64,000 nt of DNA from Amycolatopsis saalfeldensis. Its GTDB lineage: Bacteria > Actinomycetota > Actinomycetes > Mycobacteriales > Pseudonocardiaceae. Below are positions 43,338 through 51,905 of the stretch, in pieces; positions within the stretch are counted from its first letter, which is position 1, and every line of letters begins with the position of its first letter. The notes beneath the pieces were generated by a model. The model saw only the letters and a list, made by a program, of their open reading frames with translations. It ran no database searches and was not told the DNA's origin. The translations under genes and the position numbers were made by a program. The stretch covers positions 377,689-441,688 of the forward strand of contig NZ_FOEF01000003.1 in assembly GCF_900110575.1 (NCBI RefSeq), written 5' to 3'.

Positions 43338-45032
43338 GTGTCCCCCTTCACGCGTTTCCGGTCGCGCCGCGCTTCCGCGCCGTCCGCCGACGAGCTGCCC
43401 GACGCCGAGCCGCCCGCCCGGACCCGGGTACGGCGGGTCGCAGCGGTAATGCTGACGGTCGCGGCCGCCCTGCTCGTGCTGTTCGGCCTGCTGGCCCCGA
43501 TCACCCTCGCCGCGCTGACCCCGGCGGCGTTCTTGAGGCTGCCGGTGGAGGCGCTGGTGGTCGCCGCGCTCGCGGTGGTGCTGCCGCCGCGCTGGCGGCG
43601 GGTGCTGGCCGTGGCGGCCGGCGCCGTCCTGGGCGTGCTGACCGTGCTGAAGGTGACCGACCTGGGCTTCGACGAGGTGCTGAGCCGGCCGTTCGACCCG
43701 ATCCTCGACTGGAGTTTCGTCAGCGCCGGCCTGGACTTCCTCGCCGGCGAGCTGGGCGGGCCGGGCTCGATCGCCGCCGCGGCGGGAGTGGCGGCGGTGA
43801 TCCTGGCGGTGGTCGTGGGCACCACGCTGGCCGTGCTGCGCCTGACGCGGCTCGCGGCCGGCCGGCGCACGGGCTCCACCCGCGTGATCGCCGTGCTCGG
43901 CGTGGCCTGGATCGCCTGCGCCGTGACCGGTGTCGAGCTGGCTCCCGGGCAGCCCGTCGCGTCGCGCAGCGCCACCAACTTCGCGTACGCCGACCTGCGG
44001 CAGGCGCGCACGGACCTGAACGACAGCCAGGAGTTCGCGGACCAGCTCGCCGCCGACCCGTTCCGCGCCACCCCCGGCGGCCGGCTGCTGAACGGCTTGC
44101 GCGGCAAGGACGTGCTGCTCACCTTCGTGGAGAGCTACGGCCAGTTCGCGATCCAGGGCTCCGATATCGCCCCGGCGATCGACAAGCAGCTCGACGCCGG
44201 CACCGCCACCCTGCGTGACGCCGGGTTCTCCGCCCGCAGCGCGTTCCTCGATTCGTCCACTTTCGGCGGTGGCAGCTGGCTCGCGCACTCCACCGTGCAG
44301 TCGGGCGCCTGGGTCGACAACCAGCAGCGGTACAACAACCTCCTGGCGAGCGACCGGCTTTCGCTCACCCGCGCGTTCGGCCGGGCGGGCTGGAAGACGG
44401 TGCAGGACGTGCCCGCGCACACCCAGCCGTGGCCGGAAGGCAAATACTACGGCTTCGAGCAGTATTACGACGCGCATGGCGTCGGCTACCGAGGCCCGGG
44501 CTTCGCCTACGCGACGATGCCCGACCAGTACACGTTTTCCGCGCTGCAGCGCAACGAGCTGGCCGCGAAGGACCGCCGTCCGGTGATGGCCGAGATCGAC
44601 CTCGTGTCGAGCCACGCGCCGTGGTCGCCGCGTCCGTCCCTTGTGGACTGGAACAAGGTGGGCGACGGCTCGGTCTTCGGCCCGATGCCCGCCGCGGGGG
44701 AGGCCCCGGAGTCGGTGTGGCGCGATCCGGACCGCATTCGGGCCGCGTACGGGGCGGCCATCCGGTATTCGCTCGACACGCTGGTCTCGTACCTGAAGAC
44801 CTATGGCACGGAGAACACCGTCCTGATCTTCCTCGGCGACCACCAGCCCCCGGTGGTCACGCCGCCGGGAGTCTCGCACCAGGTGCCGGTCACGATCGTG
44901 GCGAAGGACCCCGCCGTGCTGGACCGCATCAGCTCCTGGCACTGGCAGGACGGCCTCCGCCCGAGTCCCGCCGCGCCGGTCTGGCGGATGGACGCCTTCC
45001 GGGACCGGTTCCTGACGGCGTTCGCGAAGTAG
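43338..45032 (+). CDS. LTA synthase/sulfatase-family membrane protein
   Basis: A 564-residue protein. The N-terminal part has about five transmembrane segments (VAAVMLTVAAALLVLFGLLAPITLAAL; VEALVVAALAVVLPP; VLAVAAGAVLGVLTVLK; others to residue about 200). An extracytoplasmic alkaline-phosphatase-fold domain follows (KDVLLTFVESYGQFAI, STFGGGSWLAHSTVQSG, FEQYYDAHG, VLIFLGDHQPP). This is the lipoteichoic acid synthase/phosphoglycerol transferase layout. The canonical threonine nucleophile is not obvious after ESYG, so the transferred group is uncertain. GTG 43338 follows GAAAGG. Confidence 0.85.
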   Translation: MSPFTRFRSRRASAPSADELPDAEPPARTRVRRVAAVMLTVAAALLVLFGLLAPITLAALTPAAFLRLPVEALVVAALAVVLPPRWRRVLAVAAGAVLGVLTVLKVTDLGFDEVLSRPFDPILDWSFVSAGLDFLAGELGGPGSIAAAAGVAAVILAVVVGTTLAVLRLTRLAAGRRTGSTRVIAVLGVAWIACAVTGVELAPGQPVASRSATNFAYADLRQARTDLNDSQEFADQLAADPFRATPGGRLLNGLRGKDVLLTFVESYGQFAIQGSDIAPAIDKQLDAGTATLRDAGFSARSAFLDSSTFGGGSWLAHSTVQSGAWVDNQQRYNNLLASDRLSLTRAFGRAGWKTVQDVPAHTQPWPEGKYYGFEQYYDAHGVGYRGPGFAYATMPDQYTFSALQRNELAAKDRRPVMAEIDLVSSHAPWSPRPSLVDWNKVGDGSVFGPMPAAGEAPESVWRDPDRIRAAYGAAIRYSLDTLVSYLKTYGTENTVLIFLGDHQPPVVTPPGVSHQVPVTIVAKDPAVLDRISSWHWQDGLRPSPAAPVWRMDAFRDRFLTAFAK

Positions 45033-45077
45033 CGTGCCGCTCCCGCGCCGGACGGCGGGATCGGGGAAGCTGGGGCG

Positions 45078-45710
45078 GTGAGCAGTGAAACCCCGGAACG
45101 GCAGGACGGCCAGGGAGCGGGCTACCGGCGATCGGCCGGGTCGGCGCGCGGGCAGGCGCGGCGGCGCGAGCTGCTGGAGCGGGTGACCGACGACCTGGCC
45201 GTCAACGGGCTCGTCGACTTCTCGCTGCGGCGGGCCGCGCGCGCCGCGGGCGCCACGCACAAGGTGCTGCTCTACCACTTCGACAGCGCGGAGGACCTGC
45301 TCGGCCAGGCCGTCTTCACGCTGCGCGAGCGGCGGATCGGCAACGCGATGGCGGCCATGGCCGAGGGGGCCGAACGGCGCACGCTCGCCGAGCGGGTGCG
45401 CGTCGCGTGGCACACGCTGCGCGACGAGGAACCCGGGCTGCAGCGGGTGCTCGACCAGGCCATCGGGCTGGCCATGTACGACCCGGCGCGATACGGCGAT
45501 CTCGGCCACGGCGCTTCGGCCCAGTACCTGCCCCTGCTCGTTTCGTACTGCCCGCCGCACTGGACCGGGCCGCGCAAGCTGGAGGTGGCGCAGATGATCC
45601 TCGCGACCCTGCGCGGGTTCACCGTGCACCGCGCCATCGGCGGCGAGCCCGAAGGCGCCGAGGCCGGTTTCGCGGCGCTCGTGCGTGCGCTGGACCGCGA
45701 GGAGGCCTGA
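45078..45710 (+). CDS. TetR-family regulator
   Basis: A 210-residue TetR-type repressor. The HTH reads LLERVTDDLAVNGLVDFSLRRAARAAGATHKVLLYHFDSAEDLLGQ, followed by an all-helical ligand domain. It is read in the same direction as the alpha/beta hydrolase gene, with an 18-base palindrome in the 73-base gap between them, so it probably represses that hydrolase. Confidence 0.88.
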   Translation: MSSETPERQDGQGAGYRRSAGSARGQARRRELLERVTDDLAVNGLVDFSLRRAARAAGATHKVLLYHFDSAEDLLGQAVFTLRERRIGNAMAAMAEGAERRTLAERVRVAWHTLRDEEPGLQRVLDQAIGLAMYDPARYGDLGHGASAQYLPLLVSYCPPHWTGPRKLEVAQMILATLRGFTVHRAIGGEPEGAEAGFAALVRALDREEA

Positions 45711-45733
45711 GCCGGCGGGGCGATGGACAGTTT

Positions 45734-45751
45734 GCGAACCACGTGGTTCAC
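45734..45751. promoter_or_regulatory. palindromic TetR-type operator
   Basis: GAACCACGTGGTTC (45736-45749) is a perfect 14-base palindrome; extended to GCGAACCACGTGGTTCAC (45734-45751) it has one mismatched pair. It lies just after the TetR stop and about 33 bases before the hydrolase start, overlapping its probable promoter. Confidence 0.65.
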
Positions 45752-45783
45752 TTCTCTCGGCGGGACCAGTCCGGGAGGTAGTC

Positions 45784-46692
45784 ATGCAGCGCGAGAAAGT
45801 CAGGTTCGACAGCGGCGGCACGGAGTGCGCCGCCTGGCACTACCCGGGGGCGAACGGCGCGTGCGTGGTCATGGCGGGCGGCTTCGGCGTGACCAAGGAG
45901 CCCGGCACGGACCTGTTCGCGAACCGGTTCCAGGCCGCGGGATTCGGCGTGCTGGCCTTCGACTACCGCCACCTCGGCGAGAGCGGCGGGTCGCCTCGCC
46001 AGGTCGCGCGGGTGGGGGAGCAGCTGGCCGACTGGCACGCCGCGGTCGGCTTCGCGCGGACGTTGCCGGGGGTCGACCCGGAGCGCGTCGGGATCTGGGG
46101 GTTCTCCGCGTCCGGCGGTCACGTTTTCCTCGTGGCCGCCCAGGATCCGCGGCTGGCGGCCGCGATCGCGCAGACGCCGAACGCGGACGGCCCGGCGACT
46201 GCCCGCAACGCCGCGCGGTACCAGAAGCCGTTCGCGATGCTGCGGTTCACCGGACGCGGGATCCTCGACGCGCTCGGCAGTCTCGCCGGGCTCCGGCCGC
46301 GGCTGGTCGCGCTGGCCGGGCCGCCCGGCACGGTGGCGCTGCTGACCACACCGGACTCGCTCGACGGCGAGCGCGCGCTGCGCGCCGAGCGGTACCCGGA
46401 CTGGGAGCAGGCCGCGGCCGCCCGCTCGGCGCTGCGGATGACGCTCTACCGGCCCGGCCGCGCGGCGGCACGCGTGCGCGGCCCGCTGCTCGTCGTCGTC
46501 GCCGACCAGGACCGGTCGGCGCTGGCCGAACCGGCCGTCGCCGCCGTCGGCCGGGCGCCCCGGGGCGAGCTGGTGCGGGTGCCCGGCGGGCACTACGCGC
46601 CGTTCCTCGACGAGCACGAGCACGTCGTCGAAGCCGAGGTTTCCTTTTTGCGGCAGCATCTTCTGGCCCCGGCGCGGACGGGGACGGCCTGA
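45784..46692 (+). CDS. alpha/beta hydrolase (dienelactone hydrolase-like)
   Basis: A 302-residue hydrolase from ATG 45784, which has GGGAGGTA 3 bases upstream. The nucleophile elbow is GIWGFSASGGHVFL; FDYRHLGESGGSPR is the strand-4 region; LLVVVADQDRSAL carries the likely Asp and VPGGHYAPFLD the His. No signal peptide. It belongs to the group often annotated as peptidase S9/DLH-like hydrolases and is likely TetR-controlled by the adjacent operator. Substrate unknown. Confidence 0.87.
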   Translation: MQREKVRFDSGGTECAAWHYPGANGACVVMAGGFGVTKEPGTDLFANRFQAAGFGVLAFDYRHLGESGGSPRQVARVGEQLADWHAAVGFARTLPGVDPERVGIWGFSASGGHVFLVAAQDPRLAAAIAQTPNADGPATARNAARYQKPFAMLRFTGRGILDALGSLAGLRPRLVALAGPPGTVALLTTPDSLDGERALRAERYPDWEQAAAARSALRMTLYRPGRAAARVRGPLLVVVADQDRSALAEPAVAAVGRAPRGELVRVPGGHYAPFLDEHEHVVEAEVSFLRQHLLAPARTGTA

Positions 46693-46702
46693 CCCGGTGC
46701 GC

Positions 46703-47422
46703 TCAGCGTTCCAGCGGGACCGCCGTCGCGCCGGTGAAGCGGGGTGATTCCGCCTCGTCGAGCATGGCCGCGGCGACGGTCGCGCGGCTGACCCGCGCGG
46801 GGAAGAGCCGCTTCGGGACGTCGCCGAGGCCGAGGGTGCGACGGGTGCCGCTCACCGGACCGGCCGACAGCGGGCCGGCGTGGAAGACGGTGCCGCCCGC
46901 GGCCAGTATCGCGGTGTCGGCGCCGACCTTGTCGGGGATTTCCTTGCGCAGGAACAGCTTCAACAACGTCCGGGTCACCGGGCCCGCGGCGGTGCCCGAC
47001 GCGCCGGTGCCGAACGCGCCGAGCCACAGCACCCGGCCGGGGCGGGCGGCCAGCACCGCCCGCGCGCCCGCGGTCAGCGTGCCGGGCGGGCCGGAGGTGG
47101 AGGCGCCGAGGCCGGACAGCACCACCCCGGCGCCCCGCAGAGCCTGGGCGATGGACTCCGGATCGTGCACATCGGCGGCCACCCGGCGCAGGCGACCGGC
47201 GTCCACAGTGTCTCCGGTGGCTCCGAGGTCGATGCCTTCGGGCCGCTGCACGTCGGCGGCCACCGGGCGCAGGCGGCCGGCGTCCACAGGGTCTCCGGCG
47301 GCTCCCAGGTCGATGCGTTCCGGCCGCCGCGCGATGGCGGTCACGGTGTGCCCGCGGGCCAGCGCCTGGCGGGTCAGTTCCAGCCCGGTGCCGCCCGAGG
47401 CGGCGAGGATCGTCAGCTCCAC
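46703..47422 (-). CDS. NAD(P)-binding reductase-like protein with internal duplication
   Basis: A 239-residue atypical SDR/NmrA-like protein (ELTILAASGGTGLELTRQALARGHTVTAIARRPERI). A 27-residue segment is present twice, once starting RPERIDLGAAGDPVDAG and once RPEGIDLGATGDTVDAG, encoded by an 81-bp tandem duplication. The second copy inserts extra length between the first beta-alpha-beta unit and the next strand. GTG 47422 is the start. It lies 5 bases after the IMPase-like gene, so the two share a transcript. Confidence 0.82.
   Translation of the reverse strand: MELTILAASGGTGLELTRQALARGHTVTAIARRPERIDLGAAGDPVDAGRLRPVAADVQRPEGIDLGATGDTVDAGRLRRVAADVHDPESIAQALRGAGVVLSGLGASTSGPPGTLTAGARAVLAARPGRVLWLGAFGTGASGTAAGPVTRTLLKLFLRKEIPDKVGADTAILAAGGTVFHAGPLSAGPVSGTRRTLGLGDVPKRLFPARVSRATVAAAMLDEAESPRFTGATAVPLER
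47172..47333. repeat. 81-bp in-frame tandem duplication
   Basis: Two copies, 47172-47252 and 47253-47333, begin TCGGCGGCCACC. They are in frame and create the internal 27-residue duplication of the reductase-like protein. They differ at several positions, so the event is not brand new. Confidence 0.85.
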
Positions 47423-47427
47423 CGCGA

Positions 47428-48207
47428 TCAGTCCACAGTAGACAAGGCGGTGACCGCGGCCTCGTGCAGCGCGGGCGCCGTGACGAGCAGGTCCGGGCTG
47501 CCGGGACGCCAGGGCGAGCCGTCGATCCGGGTCGCGACCGCCCCCGCCTCGGTGGCCAGCAGCACCCCGGCGGCGATCCCGGACAGCACCGGCTCGTACT
47601 GCCAGAACACGTCGTTCTGCCCGTTCGCGAGCAGCAGCAACGGGAACGTCGACGGCACGGACACCCGCACCAGCAGCGCCCGGCCCAGCATGGCCGTCAC
47701 CGATTCGCCGATCCGGCGGTACGTGCGCTCCTGCCCGGGCTCGGCCTGCCCGGTGGTCGCGATCGCCGCGTCGAGGTCCCGCTTCGCCGAGACGCGCAGC
47801 GGCGCCCCGTCGAGCCAGGCGCCTTCGCCGCGCGCGGCGGTGTAGGTGAGGTCGCCGATCGGCTGGTGCACAACGGCCAGCACGGGCTCCCCGTCGCGCA
47901 GCAGCGTGACGCTCACCGCCCATTCGGCCAGGCCGTGCACGTGATTGACGTTGCCCTCCACCGCATCGACCGCCCACCATTCGCCGGGTGGCAGCTCGGT
48001 CGTCTCGTGTTCTTCTTCGACCCAGCCGGCGCCGGGCCGCGCGGCCGTCAGCTCGGCGCGAAGGCCGTCGAGGGCGACGGCGTCGTTGTGGCGGACCGCG
48101 GTGGCCATGCCGGCTCGGTCGGCCGGGCGCGCGTCGGGGGAGTGGATGGCGAGCAGCCGCGCGCCGGCTTTCTTGGCGGCTTCGGCGACGGCGGTGTGCA
48201 GGGTCAT
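47428..48207 (-). CDS. inositol monophosphatase-fold protein with altered metal site
   Basis: A 259-residue IMPase/CysQ-fold protein. The first Glu motif is kept (GWVEEEHE), but the signature normally DPLDGTxN reads DAVEGNVN (81-88): Glu84 replaces the second Asp and Asn86 the Thr. The C-terminal WDxAAG motif reads S209-G210-IAAG, so that metal-binding Asp is also lost. It may be a divergent phosphatase with a changed metal requirement or a non-catalytic relative. It is the first gene of a two-gene operon and faces a divergent LysR gene. Confidence 0.85.
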   Translation of the reverse strand: MTLHTAVAEAAKKAGARLLAIHSPDARPADRAGMATAVRHNDAVALDGLRAELTAARPGAGWVEEEHETTELPPGEWWAVDAVEGNVNHVHGLAEWAVSVTLLRDGEPVLAVVHQPIGDLTYTAARGEGAWLDGAPLRVSAKRDLDAAIATTGQAEPGQERTYRRIGESVTAMLGRALLVRVSVPSTFPLLLLANGQNDVFWQYEPVLSGIAAGVLLATEAGAVATRIDGSPWRPGSPDLLVTAPALHEAAVTALSTVD

Positions 48208-48304
48208 GGCGTGCCTCCGGGGTTTCGGTGATCTCCTGCCCCCGACGCTAAGGCGATCCAGTCATGACTTCCAGTGCAATCTCGGCAACTCAACAGTTAC
48301 CCTC

Positions 48305-49222
48305 GTGCAGGTGGACCTCAACCTGCTCGTCGCCCTCGACGCCCTGCTGGAAGAAAACAGCGTCGCCGCGGCCGCCGACCGGCTCCGGCTCTCCGCCCCG
48401 GCGATGAGCCGCACCCTGGCCCGGATCCGGCGGGCGACCGGCGACGACATCCTGGTCCGCACCGGCCGCACGATGAGCCCGACGCCGCGCGCGCTCGAAC
48501 TGCGCGACGAAGCGCACGAGCTCGTCCGCCGCGCCGCCGCCGTGCTGACGCCCGCGCGGGAGCTGGACCTGGCCGGGCTCGAGCGCGTGTTCACCGTCCG
48601 CGGGCATGACGCGCTGGTCGACGCGCTGGCCCCGCTGCTGGTCGGCGCGCTCGCCGAGGCGGCCCCGCGGGCCGGGCTGAGGCTGCTGGCCGAAACGTCG
48701 GCCGACAGCACCGACCTCGCGCGCGGCCACGTCGACCTGGAGGTCGGCGCGACCCGGCCGGCGCGGCCCGAGATCGCGGCCGAGACGATCGGCGCGGACC
48801 GGGTGGTGGCCGCGATGCGGTCCGGCCACCCGCTCGCCGAGGGCGACCTCACGCCGGAGCGGTTCGCCGCCGCCGTGCACGTTTCGGTCTCGCGCCGCGG
48901 CCGGCGGCACGGCGCGATCGACGAGGCGCTGACCGGCCTCGGGCTGAGCCGCCGCGTGGTCGCGTCCCTGCCCACCAGCGCGGCCGCGCTGGACCTGGCC
49001 GCGGGCAGCGATCTGGTGGCGGTCGTCGCCGAGCGCGTCTGCCGTCCTTTGTGGACGAAGCGGGGCCTGGTGGTCCGCACGCTGCCGTTCACCCTCCCGC
49101 CGGTGCCGGTGGTGCTCGCCTGGCACCACCGGCACGACAGCGACCCGGCCCACGCCTGGCTCCGCGCCGAAGTCCGGCGCGCGCTGGAAACCGTGGTCGC
49201 GCCCGAGCAGCTCACGCCGTGA
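48305..49222 (+). CDS. LysR-family regulator
   Basis: A LysR protein of 305 residues from GTG 48305, or 303 from GTG 48311 (DLNLLVALDALLEENSVAAAADRLRLSAPAMSRTLARIRRATGDDILVRTGRTM). The effector domain follows. It is divergent from the IMPase-like/reductase operon with 97 bases between starts, so it likely regulates those genes. No clean T-N11-A palindrome was seen in the gap. Its 3' end overlaps the convergent MFS gene by 11 bases. Confidence 0.87.
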   Translation: MQVDLNLLVALDALLEENSVAAAADRLRLSAPAMSRTLARIRRATGDDILVRTGRTMSPTPRALELRDEAHELVRRAAAVLTPARELDLAGLERVFTVRGHDALVDALAPLLVGALAEAAPRAGLRLLAETSADSTDLARGHVDLEVGATRPARPEIAAETIGADRVVAAMRSGHPLAEGDLTPERFAAAVHVSVSRRGRRHGAIDEALTGLGLSRRVVASLPTSAAALDLAAGSDLVAVVAERVCRPLWTKRGLVVRTLPFTLPPVPVVLAWHHRHDSDPAHAWLRAEVRRALETVVAPEQLTP

Positions 49223-50387
49223 CGAGCCGGTCCTCCCGGGCGGCGGCGCGGCGGTCCGACCTTCCGGACAGCAGCGCCAGTCCGAGCGCGAGCACCGTCA
49301 TCACGGCGCCGACCCAGTTGGTCGACGCGTAGCCGTAGCCGGCCGTGATCACCACGCCGCCCAGCCAAGCGGCGAGCGCGTTGCCGAGGTTGAACGCGCC
49401 GATGTTCACCGCCGAAGCGACGGTCGGGGCCGCCTCGGCGCTGGCCAGCATCCGCATCTGCAGCGGGGGCACGGTCGCGAAACCGAAGCCGCCCAACAGG
49501 AACAGCGTGACGATGGCGGGCACGGCAGCGTGCGCGGTGAAGGCGAACACGGCCAGCACCACGGCGAGCGCGGCCAGCACCGTGTACAGCGTCGGCATCA
49601 GCGCGCGGTCGGCGAACCGGCCGCCGAGCAGATTGCCCAGCACCAGCCCGACGCCGAAGAGCACCAGCAGCCAGCTGACCGCGCCCTGGGGCAGCCCGGC
49701 GACTTCGGTCATCATCGGGGCGATGTAAGTGAAAGAAGCGAACACGCCGCCGAAGCCGAGCACCGTCGTCCCGATCGCCAGCCACACGCGGGGGTGGCGG
49801 AACACGGCGAACTCGGCGCCGATGCGCGCGTTCACCGGCCGCGCGGTGTCCGGCACGAGCGCGGCCACGCCGAGCAGGCCGAGCACCCCGAGCCCGGCGA
49901 CGACCCAGAACGTCGCGCGCCAGCCCAGGCCCTGGCCGATGAACGTGCCCATCGGCACGCCGAGCACGTTGGCCAGCGTCAGCCCGGTGAACATCAGCGC
50001 GATGGCGCTCGCCTTCTTCTCGGGCTGGACCAGGTCGGCGGCCACCACGGCGCCGACGCCGAAGAACGCGCCGTGCGTGAGCGCCGCGACGATCCGGCCG
50101 GCCATCAGCGCGCCGAAGCTCGGGGCCAGCGCGGACAGCACGTTGCCGGCGATGAACAGGACCATCAGCAGCAGGAGCAGGTGCTTGCGGCGGATGCGGG
50201 TGCCGAGCGCGGTCATTGGCAGCGCGCCGGCCGCCACGCTCAGCGCGTAACCGGTGATGAGCCAGCCCGCCGCGGGAATGGACACCCCGAAGTCGGCGGC
50301 GACCTCGGGCAGCAGCCCCGCGATCACGAACTCCGTGGTGCCGATGCCGAACGCGCCGATGGCCAGCGCGAGCAGTGCGAGCGGCAT
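49212..50387 (-). CDS. MFS transporter (DHA1 family)
   Basis: A 391-residue, 12-TM major facilitator starting MPLALLALAIGAFGIGTTEFVIAGLLPEVAADF, the hallmark of the AraJ/DHA1 efflux group. The A-motif region is ALGTRIRRKHLLLL. It is divergent from a MarR gene, with 154 bases between starts, and probably exports a drug or sugar-like compound under MarR control. Confidence 0.9.
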   Translation of the reverse strand: MPLALLALAIGAFGIGTTEFVIAGLLPEVAADFGVSIPAAGWLITGYALSVAAGALPMTALGTRIRRKHLLLLLMVLFIAGNVLSALAPSFGALMAGRIVAALTHGAFFGVGAVVAADLVQPEKKASAIALMFTGLTLANVLGVPMGTFIGQGLGWRATFWVVAGLGVLGLLGVAALVPDTARPVNARIGAEFAVFRHPRVWLAIGTTVLGFGGVFASFTYIAPMMTEVAGLPQGAVSWLLVLFGVGLVLGNLLGGRFADRALMPTLYTVLAALAVVLAVFAFTAHAAVPAIVTLFLLGGFGFATVPPLQMRMLASAEAAPTVASAVNIGAFNLGNALAAWLGGVVITAGYGYASTNWVGAVMTVLALGLALLSGRSDRRAAAREDRLVTA

Positions 50388-50541
50388 GGTGCTTCCTCCT
50401 GTGACTCTGGTGCGTACGAGAACTACCGTCGCTTACAATAGTTGCACACGCCTGATATATGCCAGAGCTGACTACAGGTGTGATCGGTTAAACTCGGCGG
50501 TGGCCGGACCGGTGGTGCCCGGCGCCGAAGGAGGTCAGGCC

Positions 50542-50994
50542 ATGTCGTTGTCCGACGACGCCGAGGAAGCCCGAGCCCAGGGCTGGCGCACCCTCGCCGC
50601 CCTGCACGCCCGGCTCGAGACCCGCATCGAGCGCGGCCTGCAGGCGGGGCACAAGCTGGGGGTGAGCGAGTACAGCGTGCTCGACCTGCTCAGCCGCCAG
50701 GACGGCTGGCACATGCGGATGCAGCAGCTGGCGCGCGCCGTGGTGCTCAGCCAGAGCGCGACCACCCGCCTGGTCGCCCGGCTGGAGAAGCAGGGCTACC
50801 TCGCCCGTTACCTGTGCGAGGACGACCGCCGCGGCATCTACACCGAGGTCACCGACGCCGGCCGTGCGCTGCTGGCCGAAGCCCGGCCCACGCACGACAC
50901 GGCGTTGCGCGAGGCGCTGGAGGAAGCCGCCGAGATGCCGGAGCTGCGTTCCCTGGTCGAAGCCGTGACCCAGCAGACGCTGGCCCGCGGCTGA
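50542..50994 (+). CDS. MarR-family regulator
   Basis: A 150-residue MarR protein. AAGGAGGTCAGG is a strong ribosome binding site ahead of ATG 50542. The HTH region is LGVSEYSVLDLLSRQDGWHMRMQQLARAVVLSQSATTRLVARLEKQGYL, with wing DDRRGIYTEVTDAG. It is divergent from the DHA1 transporter gene, its likely target. The intergenic stretch has CACACGCCTG (50445-50454) facing CAGGTGTG (50475-50482), a weak candidate operator. Confidence 0.9.
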   Translation: MSLSDDAEEARAQGWRTLAALHARLETRIERGLQAGHKLGVSEYSVLDLLSRQDGWHMRMQQLARAVVLSQSATTRLVARLEKQGYLARYLCEDDRRGIYTEVTDAGRALLAEARPTHDTALREALEEAAEMPELRSLVEAVTQQTLARG

Positions 50995-51085
50995 CCGTCC
51001 TGGTCGCGAAACCCTTCGGGCAGACCACGAAGACGCCGGGCCGACGGGCTGGGACGCTGGGATCCCCGGCGAAAGGACGTCGCTC

Positions 51086-51895
51086 ATGCGCTCGGCGAAG
51101 AAGCTGCTCGCGGTGGTCGCGGCGGTGCTCGTGGCCCTCGGCTCGGCGACCGGCCCGGCCGGCGCCGACGGGGTGAAAAAAGGGGTCAGCGCCGCGAATT
51201 TCGACGGTGTGACCACGGCGCTCTCGGACGTGCGGGCGGGCTGGTTCTACACCTGGGCGTCGGACCCGCAGGGCATCAGCGCGCCGCCGGGCGCGGAGTT
51301 CGTCCCGATGATCTGGGGCCAGGGCTCGGTGACCGACGCCCAGCTCGCGGCGGCCAAGGCCAACGGCACCACGCTGCTCGGGTTCAACGAGCCGGACCTC
51401 GACGGCCAGGCGAAGATGTCCGTCGACACCGCCCTGAGCCTGTGGCCGCGGCTGGAAGGCACCGGGCTGCGGCTCGGCGCGCCCGCCGTGGCGTTCGGCG
51501 GCGACGTGGCGGGCGGCTGGCTCGACCAGTTCATGAGCGGCGCCAGGGCCCGCGGCTACCGCGTCGACTTCATCCCGCTGCACTGGTACGGCGGGGACTT
51601 CTCCGCCGCGGCCACCGGTGAGCTCCAGTCGTACCTCGAGGCCGTGCACAACCGTTATCAGCTCCCGATCTGGGTCACCGAGTACGCGTTGACCGACTTC
51701 TCCGTGTCACCGCCGCGGTACCCGTCTTCGGCCGAGCAGGCCGATTTCGCGGCCAAGTCCGCGGCGATGCTGCAGGGCCTGTCCTATGTGGAGCGTTACG
51801 CCTGGTTCTCCCTGTCCACCACGACCAGCCCGACCGGGCTGTACACCGGCACCACGCCGAACGAAACGGGAGTCGCCTACCGCGCCGCGGGCTAG
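51086..51895 (+). CDS. secreted GH128-like glycoside hydrolase
   Basis: A 269-residue secreted protein. The signal peptide RSAKKLLAVVAAVLVALGSATGPAGA ends near residue 27. The Asl1/GH128 catalytic TIM barrel is marked by FVPMIWG, LLGFNEPDLDGQA with the acid/base Glu102, and LPIWVTEYALTDFS with the nucleophile Glu199. GH128 enzymes cut beta-1,3-glucans, so fungal or algal cell walls are the likely target. GAAAGG is 11 bases upstream. It ends 10 bases before the SDR gene. Confidence 0.9.
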   Translation: MRSAKKLLAVVAAVLVALGSATGPAGADGVKKGVSAANFDGVTTALSDVRAGWFYTWASDPQGISAPPGAEFVPMIWGQGSVTDAQLAAAKANGTTLLGFNEPDLDGQAKMSVDTALSLWPRLEGTGLRLGAPAVAFGGDVAGGWLDQFMSGARARGYRVDFIPLHWYGGDFSAAATGELQSYLEAVHNRYQLPIWVTEYALTDFSVSPPRYPSSAEQADFAAKSAAMLQGLSYVERYAWFSLSTTTSPTGLYTGTTPNETGVAYRAAG

Positions 51896-51905
51896 GCTCG
51901 GCCGC

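Noticed and set aside
42789..45821. 1010-residue minus-strand frame across MarR, LTA synthase-like and TetR genes
   Set aside because: Antisense shadow with Arg/Gln/Gly bias. The plus-strand genes have clear motifs.
50445..50482. A firm MarR operator in the MFS/MarR intergenic region
   Set aside because: The arms CACACGCCTG and CAGGTGTG need a one-base bulge and are far apart, so the case is too weak to list as a feature.
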